A stretch of DNA of 64,000 nucleotides from Rikenellaceae bacterium (GTDB lineage Bacteria; Bacteroidota; Bacteroidia; Bacteroidales; UBA932), in contig CAAGMI010000241.1 of the NCBI GenBank assembly GCA_900771005.1, positions 10,378 to 74,377 of the forward strand. The letters run 5' to 3'. This document shows positions 63,631 to 64,000 of this stretch, in pieces (position 1 is the stretch's first letter; each line of letters starts with the position of its first letter). Made by a program: the position numbers and the translations under genes. The notes beneath the pieces are model-generated. The model worked only from the letters and a program-made list of their open reading frames with translations. It had not been told where the DNA came from and did not search any database.

Positions 63631-63879
63631 TCTTATCGCACTCTCCTTCAATCCAGTACAACTGGAGATAACATTAATGTCAATTCCGGATTGTAACATC
63701 TTCTTCGCTGCAATCTCAAGGCCTTCCTTGCGCCCTGCCGCCAACCCTTCTTCACGTCCTTCTTTTCTACCTTCTTTCCTACCTTCTGCTCTACCTTCTG
63801 CTCTACCTTCTGCCTTACCTTCTGCTCTTCCCTCCCTGACGGCCAGGTCCTTGGCGTTCTGAATATCCCATTCGTTCAT
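63622..63879 (-). CDS. small EGR-repeat protein, resembles the C-terminal tail of Rpn-family nucleases
   Basis: The protein has 85 residues from the ATG at 63879 (MNEWDIQNAKDLA). Residues 16-53 are tetrapeptide repeats of the type EGRAEGRKEG, and the end SGIDINVISSCTGLKESAI resembles the GLS-IEEIAEITGLS tails of the Rpn/PDDEXK transposase-like nucleases. No nuclease domain precedes it: reading upstream in the same frame meets a stop at 63982-63984. It is therefore a remnant or a free-standing tail protein, driven by a possible promoter at 63946-63953. Confidence 0.5.
   Translation of the reverse strand: MNEWDIQNAKDLAVREGRAEGKAEGRAEGRAEGRKEGRKEGREEGLAAGRKEGLEIAAKKMLQSGIDINVISSCTGLKESAIRSL
63721..63834 (-). 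repeat. 12-base tandem repeats encoding EGR-A/K units
   Basis: On the plus strand the unit is close to TACCTTCTGCTC, repeated about nine times with drift. It is translated as four-residue charged repeats, so it is a coding microsatellite and not a CRISPR array. Confidence 0.75.
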
Positions 63880-63945
63880 CGTGTAGATGGTAACGTGGAT
63901 TTCCCCCAGATAGTATTTGAAAAAGGGGCCACAGAAAGAGGCTTT

Positions 63946-63953
63946 CAAAGGTA
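63946..63953 (-). promoter_or_regulatory. putative -7 promoter box of the EGR-repeat gene
   Basis: The minus strand reads TACCTTTG, a full match to TAnnTTTG, about 66 bases before the ATG at 63879. Just upstream, a frame entering from the window edge ends at a TGA (63970-63968), probably the tail of a neighbouring gene. Confidence 0.35.
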
Positions 63954-64000
63954 AACAAGTCTTGTTATCATTCCAAGTTTTTCAGCAATTTTTGAGTTTC

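Noticed and set aside
63721..63834. CRISPR-like repeat array
   Set aside because: Units are 12 bases with no spacers and are translated as EGR tetrapeptides.

Overview
The window is chromosomal DNA of a Bacteroidota organism, very probably an uncultured gut-type Bacteroidales. The evidence is a SusC/SusD pair with a GH51 arabinofuranosidase, Bacteroides-type -7 promoter boxes (TAnnTTTG) in front of most transcription units, mostly weak Shine-Dalgarno sites, and an arginine operon whose transcarbamylase is of the Bacteroides fragilis N-succinylornithine type. There are no tRNA or rRNA genes, CRISPR arrays or insertion sequences that I can see. No stretch longer than 300 bases lacks a gene.

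Layout. 1-1418 (-): a UbiA-type prenyltransferase cut by the window edge, and a HAD phosphatase. 1537-5127 (+): a long-chain acyl-CoA/ACP synthetase and HtpG. 5128-12136 (-): a run of seven closely spaced genes, guaB-guaA-fakA-fakB-GNAT-plsX-acp, joining GMP synthesis to fatty-acid kinase and phospholipid initiation. 12235-21684 (-): a complete UMP operon, pyrC-carA-carB-pyrK-pyrD-pyrF-pyrE-pyrB, behind a leader that looks like a translation-coupled attenuator. 21867-23346: a CpsB-type PHP phosphatase and folD. 23452-31988 (+): a complete arginine operon, argR-GNAT-argG-argC-argD-argF'-argB-argE-argH, behind two ARG boxes. 31960-38841 (-): a seven-gene signalling operon that encodes an alarmone synthetase, an alarmone-hydrolase/kinase fusion, an anti-sigma-type ATPase, a periplasmic binding protein, a sensor PP2C phosphatase, a STAS protein and a tyrosine phosphatase. 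38916-45211 (+): uvrB, a long RelA/SpoT protein with a degenerate hydrolase domain, and three membrane or lipid genes. 45138-49992 (-): rpsA with a long Ala/Lys-rich tail, RNase Z, a LysM glucosaminidase and mltG. 50129-55215: pnuC-recR-mntP, corA behind a structured leader, fba (-), and gmk-nadD. 55220-62783 (-): the SusC-SusD-GH51 polysaccharide locus. 62998-63879: a serine recombinase and a small EGR-repeat protein.

The nucleotide genes share a theme: loss of glutamine-handling or regulatory parts. CarA keeps its fold but has lost the catalytic Cys (Gly252) and His (Cys336). GuaA has no amidotransferase domain. GuaB has no CBS pair. PyrB carries only the zinc-ribbon half of PyrI as a C-terminal tail. 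Together these suggest an organism that feeds free ammonia into carbamoyl phosphate and GMP and has simplified allosteric control, leaving transcription attenuation (pyr) and ArgR (arg) as the visible controls. Carbamoyl phosphate from CarAB should supply both the pyr and arg operons.

The best candidate for an undescribed system is the 31960-38841 operon. It places a partner-switching module (kinase, phosphatase, STAS) and a periplasmic ligand-binding protein in one transcript with an alarmone synthetase and a hydrolase fused to an APH-type kinase, with no sigma factor alongside.
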